Shown piece after piece: positions 24,620 through 36,500 of a DNA stretch of 64,000 nt. Where the stretch lies: NCBI GenBank assembly GCA_038496675.1, contig CM076671.1:3496869-3560868 (forward strand), in the 5' to 3' direction. Both the position numbers and the translations under genes were made by a program. Source of the DNA: Rachycentron canadum. Taxonomy: Eukaryota > Chordata > Actinopteri > Carangiformes > Rachycentridae. Under the pieces are notes generated by a model. That model searched no databases, was not told where the DNA came from, and worked only from the letters and a program-made list of their open reading frames with translations. Every line of letters starts with the position of its first letter. Position 1 is the stretch's first letter.

Positions 24620-27600
24620 CTGACCAATGGCGTTAATGACGGTGGATAGAGAGTAATAATATGCAGGACAATGGGGAAAAGCCAGTGCTTTAATTGAGAG
24701 ATTGAGCCCTCAAGCCAACAAATCACTCCTCTACAGTGACCTCTGACAATGTGTGATTTAGTAATTGACATCCCCCCTCTCATGTTGATCCTGGCTTCTG
24801 GCTAGTGGTTCACTCAGTAGTATTCATATCATCCAATTCCTAGAAGATGTATTTAATCAGAAAGACTTTGACAGTCTCTGAAAGGCTGAGATGATCAAAT
24901 GTGGATGTGGGTAAGCTGTCAAATTTGTGAACACATTCTTTTGTTAATATAGCATTTTTCCAAACTCACTGTCTTACAGATATTTTTCTCCCTGCCATCA
25001 TGTATCCAGCAGCCTGTTTTTTTTTTTTGTTTGTTTGTTTTTTTTTTTTTTCCGATTGCAAAGTTTTGTGCCACGCCAAAGAAAAATAGTTTGAAACAGT
25101 CGTAATTTTCTCGGCCATCAACTTTGAAAAGTTTCTCAAATGCAGAGCTCTGTAGCCACTTAATTGGGATGGATGGATAGATTCTTGCCTGCAACAACAC
25201 AATCAAAAGACTCTTTAGATGTTCATCAGTTCATAAGAAAAACAAGAAACACTACACAGTCAGTCACTGATCATCATGGAACAACTGCAAACTGTTAGTG
25301 GAGATTACAGAATGCTATAGTTTCTGTTTGCAGCTTCATGCCATGTTTAGCTTGTTTTCTCAAGATATTGTTGTTTACGCCCATAAGAAAGAGATGAACT
25401 TTCTTGTTGTAGACATGGCATTTATATCTTCATTGATAAAAAGTTGAACTGGATGCAGCACATGGTGTGTTTACTGTTGAGCAGAAATGTCGGGGAGGAC
25501 ATTGCTGCTTTTTGCTTGGCGCCCACAGACTGACACTTTTAATACTTCTGCCAGAGAGAAAATATGGTTGGTGACCTAACACGGAGGCTTACTACTGATG
25601 GTCACAATGAGAAGGCTCAGTGTCAAAGCCATTATACAAGTCTCTGAGAAAACACACACACACAAATCAACCTCTGCTGGCATGCCAAGATTCTTGACTC
25701 TGTAGACAGCCTTCAGGGTGATTTCCCTTTTCATCAGCTTTTCCCTTCTTCTTCTTCCAACCAGAACCAGTTTAAAGATTGGGATTTGATATGCTGTCAC
25801 TCAACTCCTGCCTGATTTGGGTGACAGGCGGGTTCATGAGCTGCTGTGGAGTTGATACGAACCAAGCAAGGAGGGAAATTTCGAAGCTCGGGAAGATTCC
25901 CTGCTGAGCAGAAAGGCAATCATTAAGAATTAGAAAGGGGAGGAGGAAGCAGGAAAATAGTTCAGGGGAAAGGGGAATAAATTTAATGGCGAGTCAATGG
26001 GTATTGATTTTTATGTAAATTTCTGCACAGCAGAAGAGCGCCTGTTCCGTCACGGGCTATCAGGATCCAAAATAAGGTTAAAACAGATGAGGGGATATTA
26101 TCCACTACTCACTCTGTCTACTATTTTTCGCTTTCCTGCATCTCTCTTGGCCCTGCTACCTCTCCGGTCACTGTCAGTTTCTCATTCGCCAGTGCTCTTC
26201 CTTTCTCTGTCTTATTCTCCTTGCCTCTCAGTCGCTCCCTCCCTTCTCCACCCCCTTTGTATTACTGCCAAGCAGTCAAATGGATGTTGGCATATTTTAG
26301 AGCCCTGTTGTCCAACTCTCTCTCATGCGCAGGCCAAGTCCGTGGCTCAGCAGAGTGCAACTTGGCAGCCGACGAGACAAGCACACTAAAGCAATTAGCG
26401 CGGCCACCAACAGTCGCTCGGTGAACTGAGCGTTGGTTCTGTTCACGAGTCAAATGGAGAGTATTATTTATATCCAAAGGTCAGCACCTTCCCCATCAGA
26501 GGATTTCAGATCTGTTAATGCGGGACGTTTACACTGCGGATCCAAAAAAACCCCAAAAAAAACAAAAGAAGTCGAAACAGAGCGACGTTAAAAGGGCAGG
26601 GCTGGGACGATGCCACCTCTCCTTCACAAGCACAGTAGAGGTTGAAGCTGGGCAGTGTTAAAAGATCAGGATTTTAACAACCTCCCCTTTTACACACTCA
26701 CACAGACGCACACATGCAGCGAATGGGAACGTGCGTCCAAGCAAAGAGGTCAGTCAGAGTGGCGCGCTGTTAAAGGCGGCGGAGTATGACAACCTCAGAG
26801 GGGCTGACCGCCCTTTCTGTCAGAAAAGATGACCCTCATCTCACAGTCTTTGTTCTGAACAAGAGAGGAAGCAAAGCGGACAAAAATGACAGCGGAGCCT
26901 AAGAATAGTATGTACTGCTGGGATACCTGCGAGTAGCTGGGCCGATGTGACGTGCTTGGCATGAATGTACTGTAAGTGTGTCTGCGCAGGTCAGTGCATC
27001 AGTTTATGAATAATGTGGAATTGTGGGAGTTTTGTATATATTAGGCTAAATATTCACAATAACCAGGTTTCCCCAGGTGTCCGTGATGCAGAGTCACTGC
27101 TGTTTCATGACCTTTTGTATGGTTTCACTGGTTTATTCTACAGTCCAAAGAGTAAAAACTTTGAGCATCAACAACGACCAATTCAAAACATTACCACGGC
27201 CTGGAATATCTCTTATCCCCTGATTTTCACAGTTTCGAACATAACCCTGAACAATTCCTTCATATTCCAGAAACTAAGCTAAAACTTCGGTACCTAAACA
27301 ATAAAATGAAGCTTCTGCTTTCTTCGGTTGCTACTTGTTGGTTCAACAAAACCAGCCTAATTTGTAGAAAATTCCTCCTCTTAAATGAACCCTGCTGACA
27401 AACTGGGGTCGCGTACAGGTAAGGACTGTAACCACAGATTGATCTGAATCTGACTCAGATTCGATCTCGACAGGACACGGCTGAGTATCGCTGAATACTG
27501 AAAATGTGGTTTATAGCTGGTTACCTTGAGCTTCATTAAAGATTTCACTTGTGGGATTTTCTACATTACAAGGAGCAAATTTAAATATGAATACTACTTT

Positions 27601-29690
27601 TTTTTAGGTATTTTTTTATGAAAGCATGGCCCGAATGTTTTATTTGGCCTTAACAATCAGTCTTCGAGGTTTCACGTGATTGTTAAACTAATGTTAGATG
27701 AAGATCTTAAGTCTCTTCATCTCCAGCTGCACCATCAATTGCTAATACAACTCATGATTGATGATGACCACTCTTTTTTAGTGAGTAGAGGGCCCAGGGC
27801 CGACGATGTCAGTCAATACCTGCAATATTGCCTCATTTACAGCAGCTGTCAAAGTGACTTACACCCATGCACACGCACACATACACGCACACAAACTCAC
27901 CTCCCCCACTGTCAAAGTAAATTGGGTGCATGTTCTCTAAACCCTATTTATGGGTCTCCCATTGTTTTTCTTGATGCAATGTCTGACACTGGGAAGAAAG
28001 GGCAAAATTCATCCACCCATCATCTGGGAGAGAGGAAAAAAATGTATACGGATTTGAAAGGGGGGAAGAGACAGAGATGGGCAGACAGGACAAAGAAGAT
28101 GGAAAGGTTGAAACAGGCTGGCAGGCAAAAGAAAGAGATGGATGGATTGAGAGACAGAGCAGGAGAAGGTGAGACAAACACATAGACAGACAGAGGGATA
28201 GACTGCATGCCATGAACTCAGCTGTCACTCCCCCCGCCTCCACCCACCTCAGCTTCCTGTCACTCACAGCTGATGACAGACCCCATCCTGTCTCTGCCTC
28301 CGTCACCTCAATCACACAAGGACCTGATACTGTCATCACACTCTGAGCGCCATACCAAACTAGTTCACTGCTATGTGTGTGTATATATTTGTGTGTACCT
28401 GATAGGGTATATGACCCCTTGCTGAGGAAAGTGCGTGCATGAGTGTGCGCGCAGATGCCTGATTGTGTGTCTACAATTTGACAAGCAAGCCTTCTTGAGA
28501 AAAGTCTGTCTGACTGTTGGTCTATCTGACAAGCTCCCATTCTGAGGAAAGCCTATGGATTAGGGTGGGCCAACAAATACACCCGTCATAAATCTCAGTT
28601 CCTTACACCAGGACAGTGAACACTTGCTGCATTGAATACAGATCAAAATCTATGATCCTGTCAACTCTCATGCTAATGTAAAATCTAGGAAACATGTTTG
28701 GATGATGGATAGTGATCCATCACCTATTCTTTTGCGTTTCTTTTATAAAGCAGTGTTTTGTTTTGTTTTTTTCAGAAAGATATCTTCTTTGTTTCCATAC
28801 CAAACAGCGTGACATCAAACTTAATAAATGTAAGGCGTATATATAAACAAAACGTATGCTGCCAATTAACACCAGGGTAGCCTCTGAAGCTGCAGACACG
28901 TAGTTGTTATTATTATACTTTTATATTTTCTCTGCAAAGGACGTGTGCACAGTCTGTGCCCTTCTAGCACTGCAAATTGGAGGTCTACACAGAGCCTTGC
29001 ACACACTCTCTGATCCCCACCCAATCACTCGGACCCTCGCAGAAAGTATGACACTATATTTATAGAACTAGAGTCACTGTGTGTAACATTACTTTTTCAC
29101 AGTCACCTTCTATGGAGGCTTCAGTGGCTTAGAGGGATACATTTAATGGCTGCACCCCTGCTGTGACTCTGACACGTTGGCACTCCAGTCGTTACGTAAT
29201 AGGTTATGGTTCTGACAAACATATGCTTGCCACAACTTGACATAGAAAGCCTGTATGATGTAGAGGATCGACATCTCTCACAAACACCCTGCACTCCTTT
29301 TTGCCTTACTTGTCAGAAATGTCCTCAGAGTAACTTCTATCCAGGGTTGGACAATCAGTGGACACATACAATCTTGTTAGTGACAGTAATCCCAAGTCAC
29401 CAAGTGAAACCCAATTAATCAAAGTCGTGATAAAAACTTGGTATGGTTCGGTATTATTTTCAGCGCTATCTTCACCCCCACTCCAGCTCTTGCTCCTTCC
29501 AGCTGTTTTTACTGCTACTCACCTGCTCCCCTGAATCTTCCAGAGGCAGCGTTCATGCCCTATTGAAATCTATGCACATATTCAGAGAAAAGTTCTCTCT
29601 TCCCCGTACTGGGAGTCCCATTTCTAAATTATAACTTATGGATTTATTCATTAACTTTCATTATGTCCACTCAGAGGACACAAGACGAGA
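24620..29690. other. unassigned DNA with low-complexity tracts
   Basis: Contains a T/TTTG tract (25017-25051), a pyrimidine-rich stretch (26110-26265) and a purine-rich stretch (28030-28200). The minus-strand frame of 198 codons at 27944-28540 runs through this purine tract and adjoining CA-rich DNA and is not considered a gene. 24600-24780 and 26380-26960 look unique and moderately GC-balanced. No family recognised. Confidence 0.5.
25017..25051. repeat. poly-T with TTTG units
   Basis: T runs interrupted by three G at four-base spacing. Confidence 0.9.
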
Positions 29691-29703
29691 CAAGGAGGAC
29701 AGG

Positions 29704-29706
<3 letters not shown>

Positions 29707-29752
<46 letters not shown>
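29707..29752. repeat. (GT)n microsatellite
   Basis: About 23 uninterrupted GT units. Confidence 0.97.
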
Positions 29753-29753
<1 letters not shown>

Positions 29754-29759
29754 AGCATG

Positions 29760-30690
29760 CTTGCATATGGACAATGATGTGGAGGATTATGGCTAACCTT
29801 TAGTTTTGGACATTTTGAGATGATTAATTTGCCACTGTGTTTTTAGCTTCAGGGCAGATGCAAGCAGAGAAAACTTATAATTGCCTCAGTGCTCCATACC
29901 CTTCTCAATGTCAAGCCTATGATACACAGCCCCTATTCGATAATGCTTAATCTAGAAGGGATTTAATCAGAAAATCAGAGTGTGAGGTCCTCAGAATTAG
30001 GTTATTATCCTGCCACATATATTTCGTGGTTTGCAAAGGCTTTTTGCACCAACACAACGGTAGCTGAAAATCAGAGAAAGCCTTGAGTAAAATATCTCGT
30101 ACAAAGCAAAACAACTCCTAATATATTTGGCTTCAAATGGAGTTACTCATTTTGGAATTATACAGGGCCGCGCTCTGTTTTTAGCAGTCTAGAAGATTAC
30201 TGTACTGTATGATACAAAAACTGAGATCTTCTAATTTTCACTCCCATTGTAAATTAAATTAAATTACACAAGAAAACTTACAGAAAAATGGTTAGATAAC
30301 ATAATTCTCCTTCAATGATAAAAATTTCCTGGTGAATTATTACTTTTAGATACAAACCAGATAGTTGTTTATCCGGCCATGGTTCATTTTGGCTGTTTTA
30401 TTCCTATAATTCTCTTCCAAAAATCTCGCGTGAGGAGAAGCAGATTAAAAAACCTGAGGCCAAGATATCCTGAATTTTTGTTAATTATTTCCACAATCAC
30501 TGGATCCCACACTTCCTATGATTCAACTTGGCTTTTTTTTTTTTACCCTTAGTAAATTCATTCATCTTTCACACCAGTTTGTTAATGTAGACTTGTCCTG
30601 ACAGCAAAGGTCCTTAACCGAGACCTCAGAATGGCCAGCAGGACACACAAAATGTCACACAAAATCAGGCCTTAAGAAAAAACAAGCAGT
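29760..30690. other. unassigned non-coding DNA
   Basis: AT-rich; T run at 30533-30543. The last 90 bases may already belong to the 3' part of the LINE relic that follows. Confidence 0.5.
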
Positions 30691-30699
30691 GGGTGCAAA

Positions 30700-31660
30700 G
30701 ATGCTAAAACAGGGTTGATATGAGCACATTCTTTGGGCTGAGGAGCCAAGCTGCAGCATTTTGAACTAGCTGTAGGCGGTGGATTGATTTCTGACTGAGA
30801 GAGGTATACAGGGAGTTGCAGTAGTTGAGGCAGTAGGAAATAAAAGCATGAGCTTCTCCAGATCTGTGGCTAGAATAAAAGACTTACCCATGGCAATATT
30901 TCTCAAATGATAAAACATGACTGGACAACTTTCTTTAGCACAAGTTCAATAATACAAATTAAGATAATTTTCTAGGTCGCTCAAGTTTTTTGTGCAGTAC
31001 AGTGACCTCAGATTTAGTAGGATTTAATCAGAGGAGGCTGTTTGATACCCATTTTTTTTTTTGTTTCACAAAGACACTTGTTGAGGGTCATTATGTTTGA
31101 CCATGATATAATGCTTTGTGCCATAGGTTTAATGGTCAAATCGGACATTGTGGATGATGTCGCAGAGAGGGAGTGTGTAGATGGAAAATAAAATGTCACA
31201 AAAATTAAGTTGCAGGCATTGAAACTGAGCCAGTCATTGATGCAGAGAAACTATTGGATATATTACAAATGTAGTTTGGACCTGAACCAATTTAAGGTCA
31301 CATCAAGGATTCCTGCCCACTGTCAGTGAGTATTTTATGATTTAATGATCATCTGATCTATGATCTGTCCAAAGATCCAAAAGAATTAAGATGGAGCAAT
31401 CACCAGCATCTTCACCCAATTAAAGGTCATGACAAACTTGAAAGAGCTGTCTCAGTGGAAAGATCAAAACCTAATGAAATAACCTCTGGAATATACATCA
31501 TGATCTGTTATATGTGCCAATTATCATTTGTCGTTAACTTTTTCAAGGATCTCGGTGAAAAACGTTTTGTGAAAGGTCCGTATCTCTCCAGAGTGGAGGG
31601 GTCTTAGTTGGGTTTTTTTAAGGAGAGGTTGGACTAGAGCAGTTTTGAAGTAGAGCGTTT
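30700..31660 (-). mobile_element. degraded L2/Rex-type LINE, reverse transcriptase region
   Basis: The plus strand carries, in the right order, reverse-complement phrases of the fish L2-like reverse transcriptase. These are GCTGCAGCATTTTGAACTAG (the L-V-Q-N-A-A-A-R end), GAGTTGCAGTAGTTGAGGCA (the L-D-Y-C-N-S segment), GAAATAAAAGCATG, GGCAATATTTCTCAAATGAT, GATGTCGCAGAGAGGGAGTG, GATGGAGCAATCACCAGCAT, GAGCTGTCTCAGTGG and a final block around 31558-31650. Spacing follows the usual order over almost 1 kb. The element runs on the minus strand, is full of stops and indels, and lacks the segment that would hold the Y-x-D-D motif. It is a dead, old copy, and both 5' and 3' ends are missing or unrecognisable. 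Confidence 0.8.
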
Positions 31661-31664
31661 AAAC

Positions 31665-32510
31665 AATAATTTAGGGTAAAAGTAAGGAAAAGTAAGTTGC
31701 ACAAACATCACCAAGTGCTAACTAAAATCCTACCTGCAAAGCGTTGACAATTAAAGCCTTAAGTAATCAATTTTAGGATTGTATTTTTTAGTTTGTTTTT
31801 CGTAGATTATGTTCCTTTAATGTATTATTACCCACTACTTACTGTTGTGTAAGTAAAGTCATAAAGACAAGTCGACAGTAGGCAAAAAGGAAACTGACTT
31901 TTAAACTGACTACTTTCTCTTACACTTCTCTGTCTTTGAACACAAAATGCTGGGATGACGGTTTTCAAACTGCAGCTTGGAAAATCTGTAATCACTAGCA
32001 GTCACGCTGTCGTACCAGTCTTTGCATAGCCCTCTGTTTCTTCGGGACTCCTTTGTTTTCAACAACCACTTTAATTGCCAGTGTATTCAGATTAAGAGAA
32101 ATACATTTTAATGCCTGATATCTTAAGTCCTATTAATATAATACATGTTTCGATCTGCTTCAGCTAGTGTGACATCTCTAGACCAGCAGCAATTAAAACA
32201 GCAAAAATATAAATAATACCAATACAGCACACATTGCATCCGTCCTAACCCATGCTATTTTATCCTTGTCTTGTTGCACGCCTCTTGTGCAATCCTTGTC
32301 TTCATTTGCATTTTAATTCCTGTGCTTGTGCGGCTCGGCGTGGCTAATCCTGTGCTAACCTAAATGAGGCCTGTGTTCTCAGCTAAAGAGTGTGTTTCTG
32401 TCTTGGGCCTCGCTGCTTCACTCTGAAAACCCTTTTTCGTTCCTGTCAGAGATGCACACGAATTTCCCGCACACGTGAATACGCTCGCACAGCCGGGCAC
32501 TGCTACACTC

Positions 32511-32547
<37 letters not shown>

Positions 32548-34490
32548 TGTCCGTGTAAGCACGAACACAGACAGGGAGACACACACGTTTACGAAAAAGG
32601 CTTTTGTTTCTCTCTCAAACGTTCCACACTTCTTTTTCTCCTGCAGCGTCATATCTTGGTGAGGAAGACAAGATAGCCAATTAAATCAATCCTCACACCT
32701 TGTGTATATGCAATGCAAATGATCCTGCAGCTGAGGGAAGGAAAGAGGTGACAAATTCTGGCTCTCAGCTCTCCCTCCCTCCTCTACCTACAGTAAAAAG
32801 GTGCTTAGATGGAAAGAGGATTACAGCTTTGCTACCCACCTGAGACGCCTGTTGGGGGCTTTATTGTGTTTGTGCGTGAAAAGCCCTTTTACTAAAGTGC
32901 TGACGAGCCATGGCGAAATGCCGAGACAGAGTGAGAGAGATGCAAATTGTGCTGTTGGTGAGTGCATCCTGATTGTGTTTAGATAATGCTTAACACAGCA
33001 GCTGTTCATTTAGGTGTGTCTGTGTGTGCATTTGTATGCATATAGATACACAAGAGCAGGATTCGATGTGTGTTTGGGCAGCCAGGTTTCAATGCATCGT
33101 CTTGTGAGAGGTTTGGATTTGTTTATATACAGGCGGTGCATTTGTCACCAATTCCTGGTTCCTCAGAAGCCCTGAGCTTCCACTCTCTATCCCCAGGTCC
33201 CAGGCTATGCATTTTGAGCAGTGGCACCCATTCATACTTTTAGTCAACTTTGAAGAACATCTTACATACATGTCTCTCTTTTTCCAGCCGATGTCAGCAG
33301 ACACTGACTAATAAAGATTTTACTATTATAACAATACATTGAATAATGATACATTTGGATCAGCTGGTCACTGCATGCACCATTGTGGCCGACTCAAAGG
33401 TTTTCCTCGAAAGCAAAGCCCTGGATGTCAGTACAGAATAAAACAGAATAATTAAATGTGTATTTTGTCAGAAAATACCGCAAAAGGATCTTGTCATCTG
33501 CTACTATCCATCTTTGCTCCTTAAAAAGTACTTGACACAAATGTGTTTGGGAGGCTGTACCATTTCAAGGTTTTCACCATATGAGCCACAAAAGCTATTG
33601 CCGTCTCATGGTCCTGACACAAACCTGATGAGCTTGCTGACTGACCGACCGTAGCATCAGGTGTTTTCAAACCTTTTTCTCTCGTCTGTTTGCTGTTTGA
33701 TCAAGGTTGCTGCCTGCTGAGCCAATCATTTGCCTTTAAACACTTGCACTGGTGTGTGTCCATATGATGAAAAGAGGATGGGAGTCGTTTTTGAAAACAC
33801 AAAGTGCATTGCCGCTGCACTAATGCTGTTGTGATGCTTAATGTAATATTTTGAGAAATTAAACATAAAGTTTTTATGAGGCTTTTCCAGTGCACAATAA
33901 ATCATGATTATAAATACTGACAACCAGTCAGCCTTTAGTTGTTGCTGACTGTGGCTTGCTTGCTTTAACTAAAGGGGGCACTTAATTTACAGGACTAGTC
34001 AAAGGCAGGGCTACACATCCTTTAATAAAGAAAAAAAAGTCCTGTAATGTCTTGTGTAATTGCTCTGCATGGTATTTGTCAAGTCTGGGAGTCCTTGAAA
34101 GCAACATTTAACAGAAAGATGAAAAGAAAGATGTACATCTAGACCCAACATTCAGCATGCAACAGGATTCAGGCTTTTCATGGTTGATGGTCAGTCATGC
34201 ATCTGAAGTTATCACCTTGTGCAGTGGAAAATTTTACATTATTTTCTGACATTTACAGACAAACGATTGATTAATCCAAATCCAAAAATCCTCAGACTCA
34301 TTGCTAATGAAAATGATTAGTAGTTGCATCTCCTATGCTGACATACGTGTCTATAATCACATCTTTGGTTTAGTAACTGGCACCCAGTCGAGTTTCCTTG
34401 AGCACAAAGTTTTCTGCAATCAATACTGAGACCTGACAGACGTGTTGAATACATTTCCACCCTCATAAAACATTTTCAAAGCTGATTTTA
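31665..34490. other. unassigned non-coding DNA
   Basis: AT-rich unique DNA with a CA array at 32513-32544. A plus-strand stretch at 32794-32957 is open between an acceptor-like tract and GTGAGT but matches no family. Nothing else recognised. Confidence 0.5.
32513..32544. repeat. (AC)n microsatellite
   Basis: About 16 AC units. Confidence 0.95.
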
Positions 34491-34499
34491 ATTTGTGCA

Positions 34500-34602
34500 T
34501 CAATTCATGTTTGCCAGCTTGCAGTCCTTTTCTTCCTTGCCTTTGATGAGGTAATGCAGCGTCTCTGCCGCCACCAGGGGAACGTATACATCTATGAATA
34601 TC
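34500..34602 (-). CDS. candidate terminal exon, product unknown
   Basis: On the minus strand a possible acceptor (TTTTTGCGCTGTGCACAG) is followed by one base and then 33 open codons ending in TGA at 34502-34500. The peptide starts IFIDVYVPLV, continues AAETLHYLIKG and ends KEEKDCKLANMN. It has an amphipathic, charged tail and GC-rich third positions (GCG, ACG, CTG, AAG), unlike the AT-rich neighbourhood. I do not recognise the protein. A dispersed repeat begins about 20 bases upstream of the acceptor, so the exon would follow an intron ending in repeat DNA. No partner exon with compatible phase was found. It may be a real 3' exon, a fragment of a retrocopy, or chance. Confidence 0.28.
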
Positions 34603-34620
34603 CTGTGCACAGCGCAAAAA

Positions 34621-34712
34621 CTGTCCCGGCTATAGCCCACTCTCACCCAATGCTACCTGGGATTGGCTCCCTCCCTCTCGTGACCCTGGAAGGATAAGTA
34701 GTATAGATAATG
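34621..34712 (+). repeat. dispersed repeat fragment ('GGGATTGGCTCC..GATAATGG' type)
   Basis: CCAATGCTACCTGGGATTGG, CTCCCTCCCTCTCGTGACCC and GGATAAGTAGTATAGATAAT match the fish consensus '..GCTGGGATTGGCTCCAGC..CGCGACCC..AGGATAAGCGGTATAGATAATGGATGG'. The preceding CTGTCCCGGCTATAGCCCAC corresponds to 'CTGTCCAGGGTGTACCCC'. Only this end of the element is present. Confidence 0.75.
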
Positions 34713-34714
34713 GG

Positions 34715-36060
34715 TGCACAATACAAACAAAATGGGGATCCACTTGTAAAAACATTGCTTTATAGCACCACCGTTAGTCAAAGACTGCACAGTTTGCCTT
34801 TAAAGAAATAATCAGTTCATTATCGACAAAAAACTCTTATGTAAGTGCAAAACAGACTACATTTCAGTTACGTTTCAGATATTTTGACAAGTATGTTTTG
34901 CATTAAACCAGATTCCCTTTTTTGATGTTTTTAATTCTGTGGTTAAACGCCATGTTCAAGCAGATCAGACATGGAGCCGAGTTTGAAAGTAAATTTACTT
35001 AATTTTCATTCCACACAGACATTTCATTGAAGCTAATCTTTATTATCAAGCCCCTGTTTTTTTGTTTTGTTTTGGGGTTTTTTTGGCCTGGTGAAGTGGT
35101 TCCATGTCGGCGCGCTGTGAACAAAAAGACATTGGCAAATGCTGTCTTAATGAAATGGGCATTCTGCTAATATTCTGACTGCAGTTACAGCTACACACAC
35201 ATACCCGTTTTTATTACCATTTTTAGGACCACTGACTCACACAGTCCTGATAGGATCCATCCTTTCTGGAGGGTGTATAGACTTGGTTTCAACTCCTAAG
35301 GTCATGATTAATTTTTGCGCAGATGAAAATCACTTAAAATATCAAATACTGTCACATCAATTTTAAACCTGACTTTTGCTCCTGGCCCACCATCTCCTCC
35401 TGGGACCAGTCATATTATGTCTATTAGCATATAATAAAAATCAGTGTTAAGTGCTGTTAATGAACTATATTAATATGGCATTACATAAACAAAAAATATA
35501 CTAATCCAGAACATTGGGGGTTCAGTTTGAAAGAAATCAGATTCAGACTCAAGCAAACTTAAGCAAACATGATAGAGCAGAGAGAATAAACGTAATGGGT
35601 GATTTACCTGCCTCTTTCAGACAGTAGCTGCAGCTCCTCCTGTCTCAGTCACACATGTCAACATGTTAAAAATGATGATTTTGCCCGAACCTTTGACTAG
35701 TTTTGTAAATGTACAGACATCTGACATGTAGCGATCCTCATTTTATTGTTGTTGTTTGTTTTTCTGTAATTAAAATCACTTTAAAATGAAGAGCAGTTTT
35801 CCAATTGATTTTCAATCATCATAATAAAAACCACAGCTGCTTTACAAGAGACAGAAATGATTAATTACTATAAACTACTGAAGACAGACCAACCAACCAC
35901 AACACAAACTCATATCAGTATGTGCAACACAAAAGTCAGACGTGACTTTTAGTCATGAACAGGGGGAGTTACAAGTCAAAGGTTAAAGGTCAAGGGTCCA
36001 TCATTCATATAGATGCTTGATGGTATAGACTTCAGTATGGCACATCTGGTCAGTCTCACA
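34715..36060. other. unassigned non-coding DNA
   Basis: AT-rich; a T/G-rich stretch at 35057-35083. 35090-35180 is unique and TAAT-containing, but nothing proves conservation. Confidence 0.5.
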
Positions 36061-36109
36061 CTGCAGCTTAGTAGCTCCCTTCGGACCGACAAATCACACC
36101 AGTGAACTC

Positions 36110-36500
36110 AAATGTCAAAATATTACGGTTGACACACAGGAAGTTCTCCAACACTTGGAGTTTAGCATTCGTAGCTGCTATCGTTGCGCTTAACTCCAGT
36201 TCGTCTCTTTTAGCCTTTAATTCTGCTTCATGCCTCTCCAACTCTTGTTTCTGCTTTAATTCAGCAGCCTTAGCCAGCAATGCAGCCTTTTCCACTTCTG
36301 CCTTGAGGTGAACTGAAGAAGTTGTGGATGACAGAACTGCCACTTTCAGAGCCATGTTTTTTACTATTTCTACTGGTAGCAGATAATACTGTGGATACGC
36401 TATCTGAAGGCTTGACTTCTTCATCACATAGCTTGGCTTGTATTGTGCGTTCCTCCGCCACTTCCAACCACTTTTCAGTGAGGACCTCAGTCACAACCTA
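36110..36500 (-). pseudogene. gag-like fragment of a BEL/Pao-type retroelement, frameshifted
   Basis: Two overlapping minus-strand frames make up one broken coding segment. The upstream frame (from about 36494) includes EVLTEKWLEVAEERT and EVKPSDSVSTVLSATSR. The downstream frame (from about 36340) includes VHLKAEVEKAALLAKAAEL and KQKQELERHEAELKAKRDEL, then IAATNAKLQVLE. A basic/serine linker followed by an Ala/Glu/Lys-rich coiled coil is typical of the gag region that precedes DUF1759 and Peptidase_A17 modules in fish BEL/Pao polyproteins. The frame changes near 36330-36350, around the serine-rich linker. After the coiled coil the sequence diverges and stops near 36068. No zinc knuckle, protease, reverse transcriptase or LTR is visible nearby. 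Class assignment is from family knowledge; the break is seen directly. Confidence 0.65.

Noticed and set aside
28268..28342. Minus-strand 75-base open segment with GTGAGT donor
   Set aside because: Weak acceptor, inside the low-complexity frame above, and placed downstream of the candidate stop exon on the same strand.
27944..28540. 198-codon minus-strand frame
   Set aside because: It runs through a purine-rich tract and CA-rich DNA that lack stop codons. The peptide is Ser/Leu/Pro/Cys low complexity and resembles no family.
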